In this document: piece by piece, positions 26,784-35,341 of the stretch | Layout: every line of letters starts with the position of its first letter | Numbering within the stretch: the first letter of the stretch is position 1 | Source of the DNA: CAWIXB01 sp963839955 | GTDB taxonomy: Bacteria; Actinomycetota; Actinomycetes; JACCUZ01 | Assembly: GCA_963839955.1 (NCBI GenBank) | Contig: CAWIXB010000001.1 | Coordinates: 2,604,001 to 2,668,000 of the forward strand | DNA: 64,000 nucleotides | Direction: 5' to 3' | The notes under the pieces: model-generated | The model's input: only the letters and a program-made list of their open reading frames with translations | The model's database searches: none | What the model was told of the DNA's origin: nothing | Translations under genes and position numbers: made by a program

Positions 26784-28667
26784 GTGGTCGAAGAGGAACA
26801 ACTGTCCGCCGTGCTCAGTGAGTTCGCCGGCACGCTGGTCACCGACTTCCCTATCCAGGGGATCCTCGACCACCTCGTCCAGCGGATCGTCGAGGTGATG
26901 CCGATCACCGCAGCCGGTGTCACGCTCATCGCTCCCGGCCGGGCGCCGCGGTTCGTCGCCGCGTCCAACGACGCCGCCCTCCGCTTCGAGCAGCTGCAGA
27001 CCGAGATCGGCGAGGGCCCGTGCGTGCTTGCCTACGAGTCCGGCGATCTTGTCACGGTGCCGGACCTGAACGCCGACGACCGGTTTCCGCGATTCGCCCC
27101 CTCAGCGCTGGCCGCCGGGATGGCGGCAGTGTTCACCTTCCCGCTGCGCCACCAGGAGGGCCGGCTCGGCGCACTCGATCTTTACCGCGACACCACCGGA
27201 TCGCTGGACCCGCGCGACCTGGCGGCCGCACAGACCCTGGCCGACGTGGCCTCGGCCTACCTCCTCAACGCGCAGGCTCGCCAGGACGCCCGGGAGACCA
27301 CAGACCGCTGGCGCCGCAGCTCTCTGCACGACCCGCTCACCGGTCTGCCCAACCGAATGCTCCTGCAGCAGCGCCTCGACCATGCGGCCCGGCGCGCGCA
27401 GCGCTCGCACACCCACTCCGGAGTGCTGTTCATCGACCTGGACCGCTTCAAGGCCATCAATGACACCCACGGTCATCAGGTCGGCGACCAACTGCTGCGC
27501 GCCGTCGCCGCGCGACTGACCGGGCTCATCCGCCCGGGCGACACGCTGGCACGGATGTACGGCGACGAGTTCGTGTACCTCTGCGAGGACCTGCACAGCT
27601 CCGACGACGTCGACGCGCTGGCGATCCGGGTCCTCGACGCCTTCGCCAGCCCCTTCGAGCTCGATGACGGCCTCTTGCTGTCGATCACGGCAAGCGTCGG
27701 CCTGGCCTACGCGGGTCTCGGCGACGAGGTCACCGACCAGCTCGTCGTCGACGCCGACGTCGCGATGTACCAGGCCAAGCGCAAGGGCGGTGCCGCCCAC
27801 CAGATCATCGACCTGCGGGCGGCCCGGCAGACCATCGAGCATCGCGACCTCGGGCGCGAGCTGAAGGACGCGTTCGCGCTCCACAAGCTAGACCTGGCCT
27901 ACCAGCCGATCGTGCGCACTCTCGACGGCCGTGTCGTCGGGGTCGAGGCCCTGCTGCGATGGAAGGACGCCTCGCGCGGCGCTGTGCCGGCCAGCACGAT
28001 CGTGAATCTTGCCGAGCAGGACGGGCTGATCATCCCGATCGGTGCGTGGGTGCTCGAACGCGCCTGCCTCGAACGCGGCAAGTGGCTCCGCGAGCATCCG
28101 CACTCGCCGTTGAACCTGTCGGTCAACATCTCCACCAGCCAGCTGATGGCTCCCGACTTCCCAGCGACCGTCGCCGGAGTCCTGGAGAGGACCGGCATGG
28201 ACCCCGCCGCCCTGGTCCTGGAGATGACCGAAGGCATATTCATCGACGACTCGGTCCGCTCGATGAACGTGCTCGCCGACCTCAAGTCGCTGGGCGTCTC
28301 ACTGGCCCTGGACGACTTCGGCACCGGCTATTCCTCGCTGAGCTACCTGCGGCAGTTCCCTGTCGACATCGTCAAGATCGACCAAGGCTTCCTCGTCGAT
28401 GTCGGGCTCGAGACCACGGGAACGGCGATCATCGGGGCCGTCACCCATCTCGCCCACGTCCTTGGTCTCAGCGTCACCGCCGAGGGCATCGAGACGCAGG
28501 CACAGCGCGAGGTGATCGCCACGATCGGCTGCGAGCACGCACAGGGCTATCACTACGCCCTGCCCATGCCGGCCGACAAGATGCTCGCGCAGCTTGCCGC
28601 CCATCCGGACGGGGCCGTGCACCTGCCGAGCCACGCGACCCAAACCGAGAAGGCTGTCCCCGCCTAG
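26784..28667 (+). CDS. GAF-GGDEF-EAL protein (cyclic di-GMP turnover)
   Basis: Cyclic di-GMP signalling protein of 627 residues. A GAF domain (about 15-160) is followed by a GGDEF domain (about 175-335, DPLTGLPNR and LFIDLDRFKAINDTHGHQVGD) and an EAL domain (about 350-610, GVEALLRW near 386-393, then DDFGTGYSSLSYL near 510). The diguanylate cyclase signature reads MYGDEF (near 258-263), so the first Gly of GGDEF is Tyr; activity may be lost or the domain may be regulatory. The EAL motifs look intact, suggesting a phosphodiesterase. The GTG at 26784 has AGGGA eight bases upstream. The gene is convergent with the VOC gene, 9 bases away. Confidence 0.92.
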   Translation: MVEEEQLSAVLSEFAGTLVTDFPIQGILDHLVQRIVEVMPITAAGVTLIAPGRAPRFVAASNDAALRFEQLQTEIGEGPCVLAYESGDLVTVPDLNADDRFPRFAPSALAAGMAAVFTFPLRHQEGRLGALDLYRDTTGSLDPRDLAAAQTLADVASAYLLNAQARQDARETTDRWRRSSLHDPLTGLPNRMLLQQRLDHAARRAQRSHTHSGVLFIDLDRFKAINDTHGHQVGDQLLRAVAARLTGLIRPGDTLARMYGDEFVYLCEDLHSSDDVDALAIRVLDAFASPFELDDGLLLSITASVGLAYAGLGDEVTDQLVVDADVAMYQAKRKGGAAHQIIDLRAARQTIEHRDLGRELKDAFALHKLDLAYQPIVRTLDGRVVGVEALLRWKDASRGAVPASTIVNLAEQDGLIIPIGAWVLERACLERGKWLREHPHSPLNLSVNISTSQLMAPDFPATVAGVLERTGMDPAALVLEMTEGIFIDDSVRSMNVLADLKSLGVSLALDDFGTGYSSLSYLRQFPVDIVKIDQGFLVDVGLETTGTAIIGAVTHLAHVLGLSVTAEGIETQAQREVIATIGCEHAQGYHYALPMPADKMLAQLAAHPDGAVHLPSHATQTEKAVPA

Positions 28668-28676
28668 CCGCCGTGG

Positions 28677-29054
28677 CTACTCGGTCATCTCGAGCACCGA
28701 GAGGACGTTGCCCGCAGGGTCGGTGAACCACGCGATCGGCGGGCCCGAACTCCGGGCGATGCCTTTGGCGTCCATCTCGAACTCGTCGTAGTGCTCGAAC
28801 TTCACGCCTTTGGCGGTCAGCCCGTCGACGGCTGCCTCGATGTCGTCCACCGGGAAGTTCAGAATGGTGAACTCGGCGGGTGTGTGATTGTCCTTGGGGT
28901 AGATCAGCACGTCGGTGTCGCCTGCGAGCTGCAGCCTCAGCAGGCCCATCTCCATCTCGGTCACCTGCAAGCCGAGGGTGTCCCGGTAGAACTCGGTGGC
29001 CTTGGCCAGGTCGTTTACCGCGAAGCCGCTGAATGCCTTGCTTTTCTCGAGCAT
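28677..29054 (-). CDS. VOC family protein (glyoxalase/bleomycin-resistance fold)
   Basis: A 125-residue single vicinal-oxygen-chelate domain. It starts with KAFSGFAVNDLAKATEFYRDTLGL, then LNFPVDDIEAAVDGLTAKGV and ends with WFTDPAGNVLSVLE, the standard VOC beta-alpha-beta-beta-beta pattern. The usual metal-binding residues are not all obvious, so the substrate and even enzyme activity are unknown. ATG 29054 has GAGGATC upstream. It is probably transcribed alone. Confidence 0.88.
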   Translation of the reverse strand: MLEKSKAFSGFAVNDLAKATEFYRDTLGLQVTEMEMGLLRLQLAGDTDVLIYPKDNHTPAEFTILNFPVDDIEAAVDGLTAKGVKFEHYDEFEMDAKGIARSSGPPIAWFTDPAGNVLSVLEMTE

Positions 29055-29257
29055 GATCGATCCTCACTGTCGACGACGCATCGTGGCGAGCGCGACAGGG
29101 CGCACACCATTACGTCATAAGACTCCGGGGGGAGCCGGAAGTCATCGCCAATCGCAAGAAATTGTGGTTCGGATGGCCGACGCGGTGCGAAGAGGGCGAT
29201 GAGTTCTCCGCATTCCGCCGGTCTGTACTGGTGACGACCCGAGCAGGAGGTCCGCCG

Positions 29258-29608
29258 GTGGCCATTCCGGACGAGGGGCTGGTCGTGGTCGATGTGGCCG
29301 CGCTCCACCACCCGGACGTCGCGACGCTCGACGCGTTGGCGCGCCTACAGCTCGCCGCCCGTCGATGCGGCTACCGCGTGCAGTTCCGGCGCGCCTGCGC
29401 AGACCTCCGCGACCTGATGGCCCTTGCCGGCCTGGACGACGTGCTCCCGCTGTGCCCCGACTCAGGCAGCCCCGACTCAGACAGGCCCGACTCAGGCAGC
29501 CCCGACTCAGGCAGCCCCGACTCAGGTGTCCAGGGTCGCGGGCAGCCCGAACAGCCGGAACAGGCTGGTGTCGAGGAAGCTCGTGACCCCGGAGACCCGC
29601 CCGGCTGA
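29258..29608 (+). CDS. STAS-like domain protein with repeat tail
   Basis: A 116-residue protein whose first 70 residues resemble a STAS domain of the anti-sigma antagonist/MlaB type: LVVVDVAALHHPDVATLDALARLQLAARRCG and DLRDLMALAGLDDVLPL. The tail is built of five PDSGS-like repeats from the 15-base tandem repeat and runs antisense into the 3' end of the SigG-like gene. I choose GTG 29258, with AGGAGG seven bases upstream; the frame is open to 29162 but without a ribosome site. No anti-sigma kinase is next to it; a link with the convergent sigma factor is only positional. Confidence 0.65.
   Translation: MAIPDEGLVVVDVAALHHPDVATLDALARLQLAARRCGYRVQFRRACADLRDLMALAGLDDVLPLCPDSGSPDSDRPDSGSPDSGSPDSGVQGRGQPEQPEQAGVEEARDPGDPPG
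29454..29528. repeat. Five 15-base tandem repeats at the convergent STAS/sigma ends
   Basis: Five units related to GCCCCGACTCAGGCA run head to tail. In the plus frame they encode PDSGS/PDSDR repeats. On the minus strand each unit contains TGA in the same frame as the sigma-factor stop, which itself lies in the last unit, so the sigma gene ends in an array of in-phase stops. Confidence 0.85.
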
Positions 29609-30538
29609 GATCTCGAGGACGTGGATCGCCCACGGCTCGTGGATGCCGCCCGGCCCGCTCGGCCGGTACTGCGCGAACGCCGAAGCGCCGTTGGCGCTGA
29701 CCAGCACGGTGCGCGATCCTCGGCACGGTGCGCCGGGTCCGAGCATCCACTTGGCGATGTTGTCGCGGCCCTGCAGCCACATCGCGTACGGCGGCATGTT
29801 CTGCGTGGCGTCCTCGTGGAGCAGCTTGACCAGCGAGTCGATGTCGTAGCGCTCGAACGCCTCGACGTAGCGAGCCAGCAGAGCGCGCTGCTCGTCGTCC
29901 GCCGGATCGCTGGCCGCCTCCGACGAGCTCAGCCCGGTCGCCGCCAGCGTCGCGCGCGCACGCTGCAGAGCGCTGTTGACCGACGCGGTGGTGGCCTCCA
30001 GGAGCTCGGCCACCTCGTCCGCCTTCCACCGCAGCACATCGCGCAGGATCAGCACGGCGCGCTGCCGGGCAGGCAGATGCTGCAACGCCGCGACGAACGC
30101 CAGCCGGATCGACTCACGCGCCACGGCCATCTCGGCGGGGTCACCTTCGGCCGGCATGACGAGGACGTCCGGCATCGGCTCGACCCACGTCGACTCAGGC
30201 AACGGAACGCCGAGGGAGGCGTGGACGGGCGGCGACGCCTCCGATGAGAAGTCCATGGGTGTCGCACGACGCTTGCGTCCGTCGATCTGGTCGAGGCAGA
30301 CATTGGTGGCGATGCGGTAGAGCCAGGAACGCAGGGCCGAGCGTCCCTCGAAGTTCTCCAGCCCACGCCATGCCCGCACCATGGTCTCCTGCACGGCGTC
30401 CTCGGCGTCGAACGCCGACCCGAGCATCCGGTAGCAGTAGCCGACCAGCTCGCCCCGGTAGTCCTCGAGCCGCTGGTCCGGCGACGGCGTGGACTCCGTG
30501 GAGGTCTCGACGGGGCTCTCTGCCGCGAGGCGCGTCAT
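29522..30538 (-). CDS. SigG-type ECF RNA polymerase sigma factor with SnoaL-like C-terminus
   Basis: A 338-residue sigma-70 factor. Region 2 (about 25-95) carries YCYRMLGSAFDAEDAVQET and RSWLYRIATNVCLDQIDGRKRR; region 4 (about 140-195) has LPARQRAVLILRDVL and the helix-turn-helix. A C-terminal SnoaL-like domain of about 120 residues (YVEAFERYDIDSLVKLLHEDATQNMPP) replaces an anti-sigma partner. This is the arrangement of the TIGR02960/SigG (M. tuberculosis) group. Start is ATG 30538. The divergent neighbour is an adenylate kinase. A short inverted repeat, CTGTC-GACAG at 30555-30567, sits just before the start. Confidence 0.93.
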   Translation of the reverse strand: MTRLAAESPVETSTESTPSPDQRLEDYRGELVGYCYRMLGSAFDAEDAVQETMVRAWRGLENFEGRSALRSWLYRIATNVCLDQIDGRKRRATPMDFSSEASPPVHASLGVPLPESTWVEPMPDVLVMPAEGDPAEMAVARESIRLAFVAALQHLPARQRAVLILRDVLRWKADEVAELLEATTASVNSALQRARATLAATGLSSSEAASDPADDEQRALLARYVEAFERYDIDSLVKLLHEDATQNMPPYAMWLQGRDNIAKWMLGPGAPCRGSRTVLVSANGASAFAQYRPSGPGGIHEPWAIHVLEISAGRVSGVTSFLDTSLFRLFGLPATLDT

Positions 30539-30735
30539 CCGGACTCACCACTTTCTGTCAACGACAGGCCCTGACGACTCTACGGCGCCGGATCAAGGGT
30601 CCCGCCAACGATCTGGGCCAGCATAGGAGGACACCGGCCGGACGTCCTCCCCATAGTCCGTCCATGATGCTCCCCGGGCGGGTGTGCTGGAATTGGGGCC
30701 CCGCCAGCCCCAGCCGAGCCCCGAGGACCCCACGC

Positions 30736-31311
30736 ATGCGCCTGCTGATGATCGGTGCTCCCGGCGCGGGCAAGGGCACGCAGGCCCAGCGGCTCGCTTT
30801 GCAGCTCGGCATCACCCACATCTCCTCCGGTGACCTCCTGCGCCAGCACGTCGTGGATCAGACACCGCTCGGCCAGTCGGTGCGCGAGTACGTGCAGCGG
30901 GGCGACCTCGTCCCCGACGCCGTGGTGCTCGACATGCTCCGCAAACCAGTGGTCTCGGCGAGCGAGAGCGGCGGCTACGTCCTCGACGGCTTCCCGCGCA
31001 CCGTCGAGCAGGCCGAGGCGGCCTACCTCGCGGCCCGGGACCTCGGCGTGGCAGTCCAGGTCGCCATCCACCTCGACGTGCCGCGTGACGAGCTGGTACG
31101 CCGGCTGATCGACCGATCGCGCGGCGACGAGGACTCCCCCGCGGTCATCGAGCACCGCCTCGAGGTCTACGACGAGCGGACCCGTCCGATGCTCGACTAC
31201 TACGCGAGCCGCGAGAAGCTGCTGACCGTCAACGGCAGCCGACCGATGGACGAAGTGTCCTGGTCGCTCGTCGTCCAGCTGCAGAAGCTGCGCCGCCAGG
31301 TCACCGGCTGA
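30736..31311 (+). CDS. adk: Adenylate kinase (short-LID form)
   Basis: Catalyses ATP + AMP to two ADP. The 191-residue protein has the P-loop GAPGAGKGTQ (residues 7-16), the AMP-site ISSGDLLR and DGFPRT motifs, and a short LID region (LIDRSRGDEDSPAVIEHRL) without a zinc-binding loop, like M. tuberculosis Adk. ATG 30736 has GAGGA nine bases upstream. It is not in the usual secY-adk-map ribosomal operon, so it is probably a second copy; whether another exists cannot be seen here. Confidence 0.9.
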   Translation: MRLLMIGAPGAGKGTQAQRLALQLGITHISSGDLLRQHVVDQTPLGQSVREYVQRGDLVPDAVVLDMLRKPVVSASESGGYVLDGFPRTVEQAEAAYLAARDLGVAVQVAIHLDVPRDELVRRLIDRSRGDEDSPAVIEHRLEVYDERTRPMLDYYASREKLLTVNGSRPMDEVSWSLVVQLQKLRRQVTG

Positions 31312-31318
31312 GGCATGA

Positions 31319-32425
31319 TCACTCGCGCCAGATGAGGACGACCGCGCGGTCGTCGTTGTGCGCTGCGGCGACCCGGTCGAGCAACCGGCGAGCACCATGC
31401 TCGAAGCCTCGGGTGACCAGTCGTTCCGCCTCGCCGAGCAGCTTGTCGATGCCGACCGCGAGGTCCTGACCGGGCACCTCGATGAGGCCGTCCGTGAAGA
31501 GCAACAAGGCATCGCCGCGATCGAGCCGGCCGGCCTCGCCCACGAACTTCGCGTCCGGGAAGATGCCGAGCAGCGGTCCTTCGCTCGCCTCGCTGACGCG
31601 CCATCGTCCGGACCCTGCCGCGAACTGCACGGCCGGCGGGTGCCCCGCGACCGACACGACGTACTCGCCCGATGTCAGGTCGAGCGCCACGTGGCCGACG
31701 GTGGCGAACCCCTCCTCCCACTCCTGACGGAGCAGGTATCGGTTGGCGGCCGGCAGAAAGTCGTCGTGCGGGAGGGAGCCGAGCAGGCCACCGAACGCGC
31801 CCGAGAGGAGCAGCGCGCGGGTGCCTGCGGCCTCGCCCTTGCCGGACACGTCGACGAGCGCGATCTCGAACGCCGTGCCGTCGGTGGACCGGCTTGCCAC
31901 GAGGAAGTCGCCGGAGAACGCCGCTCCACCGGCGGAGCGCAGCATGACCTCGGCCTTCCAGCCCTCCGGGAGGGCGGGCATCTCGCCGTGCGCACGTAGC
32001 CGGTCGCGCAGGTCGACGAGCATCGAGTCCCCCCGCGTGCCCTGGACGCCGAGCCGGCCCCGGCTGCGCGCCAGCATCACCACCATCGCCGCCGTCGCCG
32101 CCACCGTCAGCACGGCGCCGGGGGCAACGTTGCCGGGCCGGCTGATGTTCCAGATCAGCGTCGCCGTCACCACGGTCAGCAGGAGCACCAGGCTGCGGAC
32201 GCTGAGCAGGAAGCCGCCCGCGAGCAGCACGATGCCCAGCATGGCCGTGGGGAACCACCGCTGGTTGAGCGAGAACAGCACCCCCAGGGCGCCGGACGCG
32301 AGGCACAGGGTCAGCAGGACAAAGGCGTCGGAGTACCAAAGGTGGCGATGTACCCACATCTTCGCCCGCCACCACGCGACTGACGACCGGGAAGCTCGCC
32401 GCCTCCCCGCCCCAGACCCTGCCAT
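31319..32425 (-). CDS. Membrane-anchored SpoIIE/PP2C-type phosphatase
   Basis: A 368-residue protein. The N-terminal 120 residues hold about four membrane segments (ALGVLFSLNQ, LGIVLLAGGFLLSV, LVLLLTVVTATLIW, AVLTVAATAAMVVML). The cytoplasmic C-terminal part is a PP2C-like phosphatase with SGDFLV, VDVSGKGEAAGTRA, AGHPPAV and LLFTDGLIE, the metal-site motifs of the SpoIIE family. Such enzymes dephosphorylate anti-anti-sigma STAS proteins or act in partner switching. ATG 32425 is chosen; the ribosome site is weak. It is convergent with the adenylate kinase gene (7 bases) and diverges from the Eis-like gene. Confidence 0.9.
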   Translation of the reverse strand: MAGSGAGRRRASRSSVAWWRAKMWVHRHLWYSDAFVLLTLCLASGALGVLFSLNQRWFPTAMLGIVLLAGGFLLSVRSLVLLLTVVTATLIWNISRPGNVAPGAVLTVAATAAMVVMLARSRGRLGVQGTRGDSMLVDLRDRLRAHGEMPALPEGWKAEVMLRSAGGAAFSGDFLVASRSTDGTAFEIALVDVSGKGEAAGTRALLLSGAFGGLLGSLPHDDFLPAANRYLLRQEWEEGFATVGHVALDLTSGEYVVSVAGHPPAVQFAAGSGRWRVSEASEGPLLGIFPDAKFVGEAGRLDRGDALLLFTDGLIEVPGQDLAVGIDKLLGEAERLVTRGFEHGARRLLDRVAAAHNDDRAVVLIWRE

Positions 32426-32506
32426 GTCTCGACAGTAGCGACACCCGCGCACCGCCCACGAACAAACGCGGTGACGCGGCAAGCCGTGCTCTGGTAGGCA
32501 ACAGAC

Positions 32507-33748
32507 ATGAGCACGCAGCCACAGGGTTTCTCCGTCCGCCCCCTCACCGACGAGGACTGGGACGCGCTGCAGCATGTCGACTCCCACGCGTTCGGGATGA
32601 CCATCGCGCCTGAGGTCACCGAGCACGAGCGGCCCTTCCATCAGGAGGGGCGCGACATCGGCGCCTATGACGGAACCACCCTCGCCGGCATCGCCGGGGC
32701 CTATTCCTTCGACGTGCGGGTTCCGGGAGCGACCGTGCCGTCTGCGGGTGTCACGTGGGTCGGCGTACTGCCCACCCATCGACGTCGTGGCGTGCTGCGC
32801 ACGTTGATGACGCACCAACTCCATGAGATCCACGAGCGCGGGCGCGAAGCGACAGCCGTGCTGTGGGCGTCCGAGCCGGCCATCTACGGCCGCTTCGGCT
32901 ACGGGCTGGCCAGCCGCGCCTACGGGCTCACGGTTCCGCGCGACCCGCGGGCGCTACGCGACGACGTGCCCGTCGACCCCACCTTGCGGCTGCGGATCGT
33001 CGACCCGAACGAGTGGAAGCTCGTCGCCGACGTGTACGCCACAGCGGTGCAGGCGCGACCGGGCATGGTTGTTCGCGACGACATGTGGCACGCGCGCGGC
33101 GGCCGCGACCATCCGAGCCTGCGCGACGGGTTCTCCGCGTTGCGATGTGTCGTGGCCGAGGACGACGGCGGCGTGCGCGGCTACGCCCGCTACGCCACCA
33201 AGCCCGACTGGTCGGCCCCACACCCGAACGGTGAGGTGATGGTGCGCGAGGTGATCGCCGCCGACGCCCCCGCGTACACCGCCGTTCTGCGCTTCCTCTT
33301 CGACCTCGACCTGATGGGTCGCACGGTGCTGTCCAACGTGGCGGTCGACGACCCGATGCTGCACTGGCTGGCCGATCCTCGAGTCGCACAGCCGACCCTC
33401 AAGGACGCGCTCTACGTGCGGCTCGTCGACGTGCCGAGGGCGCTGCGCGAACGCACCTACTCGGCGCCGGTCGACGTGGTGGTCGAGGTCGCCGACCCGC
33501 TCTGCCCGTGGAACGACGGCCGGTGGCGGCTCCGGGGCGACGCCAGCGGCGGCGAATGCGAGGCCACGACGGACGACGCCGACCTGGCACTCCTGGTTCG
33601 CGACCTGGGCGCCGCCTACCTCGGCGGAGTCACCCTCGCGGAGCTCGCAGCGGCGGGATGGGTGGAGGAACGTACGCCGGATGCGCTGATGCGAGCGTCC
33701 GCGGCGTTCGCGACCAGCCCGGCACCGTGGTGCCCGTTCATCTTCTGA
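32507..33748 (+). CDS. Eis-like GNAT N-acetyltransferase
   Basis: A 413-residue acetyltransferase with two GNAT-like regions and a C-terminal SCP-like domain, the Eis architecture. Visible features are VTWVGVLPTHRRRGVLRTLMTHQL (acetyl-CoA site near residue 90), the GYGLASRAYGLT segment, and a C-terminal phenylalanine whose carboxylate serves as general base in Eis. M. tuberculosis Eis acetylates aminoglycosides at several positions and host proteins; the substrate here is unknown. Start is ATG 32507. Confidence 0.9.
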   Translation: MSTQPQGFSVRPLTDEDWDALQHVDSHAFGMTIAPEVTEHERPFHQEGRDIGAYDGTTLAGIAGAYSFDVRVPGATVPSAGVTWVGVLPTHRRRGVLRTLMTHQLHEIHERGREATAVLWASEPAIYGRFGYGLASRAYGLTVPRDPRALRDDVPVDPTLRLRIVDPNEWKLVADVYATAVQARPGMVVRDDMWHARGGRDHPSLRDGFSALRCVVAEDDGGVRGYARYATKPDWSAPHPNGEVMVREVIAADAPAYTAVLRFLFDLDLMGRTVLSNVAVDDPMLHWLADPRVAQPTLKDALYVRLVDVPRALRERTYSAPVDVVVEVADPLCPWNDGRWRLRGDASGGECEATTDDADLALLVRDLGAAYLGGVTLAELAAAGWVEERTPDALMRASAAFATSPAPWCPFIF

Positions 33749-33771
33749 CGCTACGCAGCAGTGATTAGCAG

Positions 33772-34254
33772 TCAGGGTGCCGGAGCGGCCGGCAGCTCGG
33801 GCAGCACACCCGCCGTCTCGTACTCGCTGATCATGGCGATCCGCTCTCGGTGGCGCTCGGCCCCGCTGAAGGGGGTGGACAGGAAGCGCTCGACGAGACG
33901 GGTGGCTTCGTCGATCGTGTGCATGCGGGCGCCGACACTGACGACGTTGGCGTCGTTGTGCTCACGGCTGAGGGTGGCCGTCTCGTCGTTCCAGGCAACC
34001 GCAGCACGGATGCCGGTGACCTTGTTGGCCGCGATGGCCTCCCCGTTCCCTGACCCGCCGATCACCACGCCGAAGCTCCCGACGTCGCTCGCGACGGCAA
34101 GCGCCGCACGGAGCACGAACGGCGGATAGTCGTCGACCGGGTCGAGCTCGACCGGGCCGTGGTCGACTGCCTCGAAGCCCTGCCCCTCGAGCCAGCCGAG
34201 GAGGTGGGCCTTCAGGTCGAAGCCGGCGTGATCAGAGCCGAGGTGAACCCGCAT
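33772..34254 (-). CDS. rpiB: Ribose-5-phosphate isomerase B
   Basis: Interconverts ribose 5-phosphate and ribulose 5-phosphate. The 160-residue protein has MRVHLGSDHAGFDLKAHL at the start, DYPP and the active-site loop GSGNGEAIAANKV. The catalytic base position holds Glu rather than the Cys of E. coli RpiB, as in M. tuberculosis. ATG 34254 is the start; nine further in-frame residues upstream are not conserved. It is followed, in the opposite direction, by the Eis-like gene, with a 23-base gap between the stops. Confidence 0.93.
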   Translation of the reverse strand: MRVHLGSDHAGFDLKAHLLGWLEGQGFEAVDHGPVELDPVDDYPPFVLRAALAVASDVGSFGVVIGGSGNGEAIAANKVTGIRAAVAWNDETATLSREHNDANVVSVGARMHTIDEATRLVERFLSTPFSGAERHRERIAMISEYETAGVLPELPAAPAP

Positions 34255-34290
34255 GTGCCGCAGTCTGGCAGAGCGGTCCACGGTGCACGG

Positions 34291-34470
34291 CTAGGCCTCC
34301 GCGTCGGCCACCGGCTCCAGGATGGCGCCCTCGCGCTGCTCAGGAACCGCGGCATGCTCGGCGGCGCTCGCTGCTTGCGTCTCCGCGGATCCGGTCAGCG
34401 GATGAACGGGATCGAAGCCGACCCACGCGCAGCGGTCGACGTCCCAGTAGCGCGGCTTCACCTCCGCCAT
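34291..34470 (-). CDS. Small conserved hypothetical protein
   Basis: A 59-residue protein beginning MAEVKPRYWDVDRCAWVGFDPV, ending in an acidic Ala/Glu-rich tail. No family is recognised. It is supported by a strong GAGGAG just before the ATG and by its position in the same direction between rpiB and the Rv2466c-like gene. The short spacing (36 bases to rpiB) suggests an operon. Confidence 0.65.
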   Translation of the reverse strand: MAEVKPRYWDVDRCAWVGFDPVHPLTGSAETQAASAAEHAAVPEQREGAILEPVADAEA

Positions 34471-34580
34471 GACTCCTCTGCCTCCTCCGCGTTCGGCCAA
34501 CGACCTGTGTGCCCCAGGATGCGCCGCGGCAGCGGATCGCGCCACCGAAACTCCCGGAATGGGGTGCCCGGCCACGGCGG

Positions 34581-35201
34581 CTAGTCGAAGATCGGGTCCC
34601 GCGTTCGCGAGCGCTTGAGCTCGAAGAAGCCATCGGTGCCGGCGACCAGCAGCACGCCGTCCCAGAGGCGCCCGGCGTCCTCGCCGCGCGGAACGGGCGA
34701 GACGACCGGGCCGAAGAACGCGACCCCGTCGACGGAGATCACCGGCGTGCCGACCTCGAAGCCGACCTGGTCCATGCCCGCGTGGTGTGACTTGCGCAGG
34801 GTCTCGTCGTAGGAGTCGGAGGCCATGGCGTCGGCGAGCTCGGTGGGCAGCCCGACCTCGGCGAGTGCCTCCTCGACTGTTGCCCGGTCCTTGGGCCTGG
34901 CCTGCAGGTGAAAGCGATTGCCGAGCGCCGTGTAGAGCGGCAGGGCGACATGATCACCATGCGCCTCGACGGCAGCGATCACGACACGCACCGGACCCCA
35001 TGCCTCGTCCATCCGTTTGCGGTAGTCGTCGGGCAGTTCCCGGTCGGCGTTGAGGTAGGCCAGCGACATCACGTGCCAGCGGACCCGCACGTCGCGCACG
35101 CGTTCGACCTCCAGCATCCACCTCGACGAGATCCAGGCCCACGGGCAGATCGGGTCAAACCAGAAGTCCGCGGTGTCGGGCGGCGATGTGTCGGTGGTCA
35201 C
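34581..35201 (-). CDS. DsbA-family protein like mycothiol-dependent nitroreductase Rv2466c
   Basis: A 206-residue thioredoxin-fold protein that aligns along its length with Rv2466c: ADFWFDPICPW, RVRWHVMSLAYLN, AWGPVRVVIAAVEAHG, RKSHHAGMD, VGTPVISVDGVAFFGPVVSPVPRG. Rv2466c uses mycothiol and a CPWC active site. Here the site reads CPWA (Cys near residue 19), so the second cysteine is alanine; only a one-cysteine mechanism is possible. The protein is cytoplasmic with no signal peptide. Upstream, pepN diverges. Confidence 0.9.
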   Translation of the reverse strand: MTTDTSPPDTADFWFDPICPWAWISSRWMLEVERVRDVRVRWHVMSLAYLNADRELPDDYRKRMDEAWGPVRVVIAAVEAHGDHVALPLYTALGNRFHLQARPKDRATVEEALAEVGLPTELADAMASDSYDETLRKSHHAGMDQVGFEVGTPVISVDGVAFFGPVVSPVPRGEDAGRLWDGVLLVAGTDGFFELKRSRTRDPIFD

Positions 35202-35341
35202 AACGATCCTTCCGTGGCAGCGTTGTCGGTACCCTCCGGCTCCGTCTGCGTCAACCGTGACCTGGACGGTGCTGTTCCCCGTTCTTTACCCGCGCAGCAT
35301 CGTGGCAAGATGCCACGGTCCTAGGTCAAGGAGTCTCCGCG

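Noticed and set aside
29454..29528. Possible CRISPR array
   Set aside because: Units are 15 bases with no unique spacers, and they are in frame with a protein tail; no cas genes are present.
29142..30029. A 295-codon open frame with repeated RGCLS units on the minus strand
   Set aside because: It is another frame of the sigma-factor gene and repeat tract; it has no domain and conflicts with the better-supported genes.
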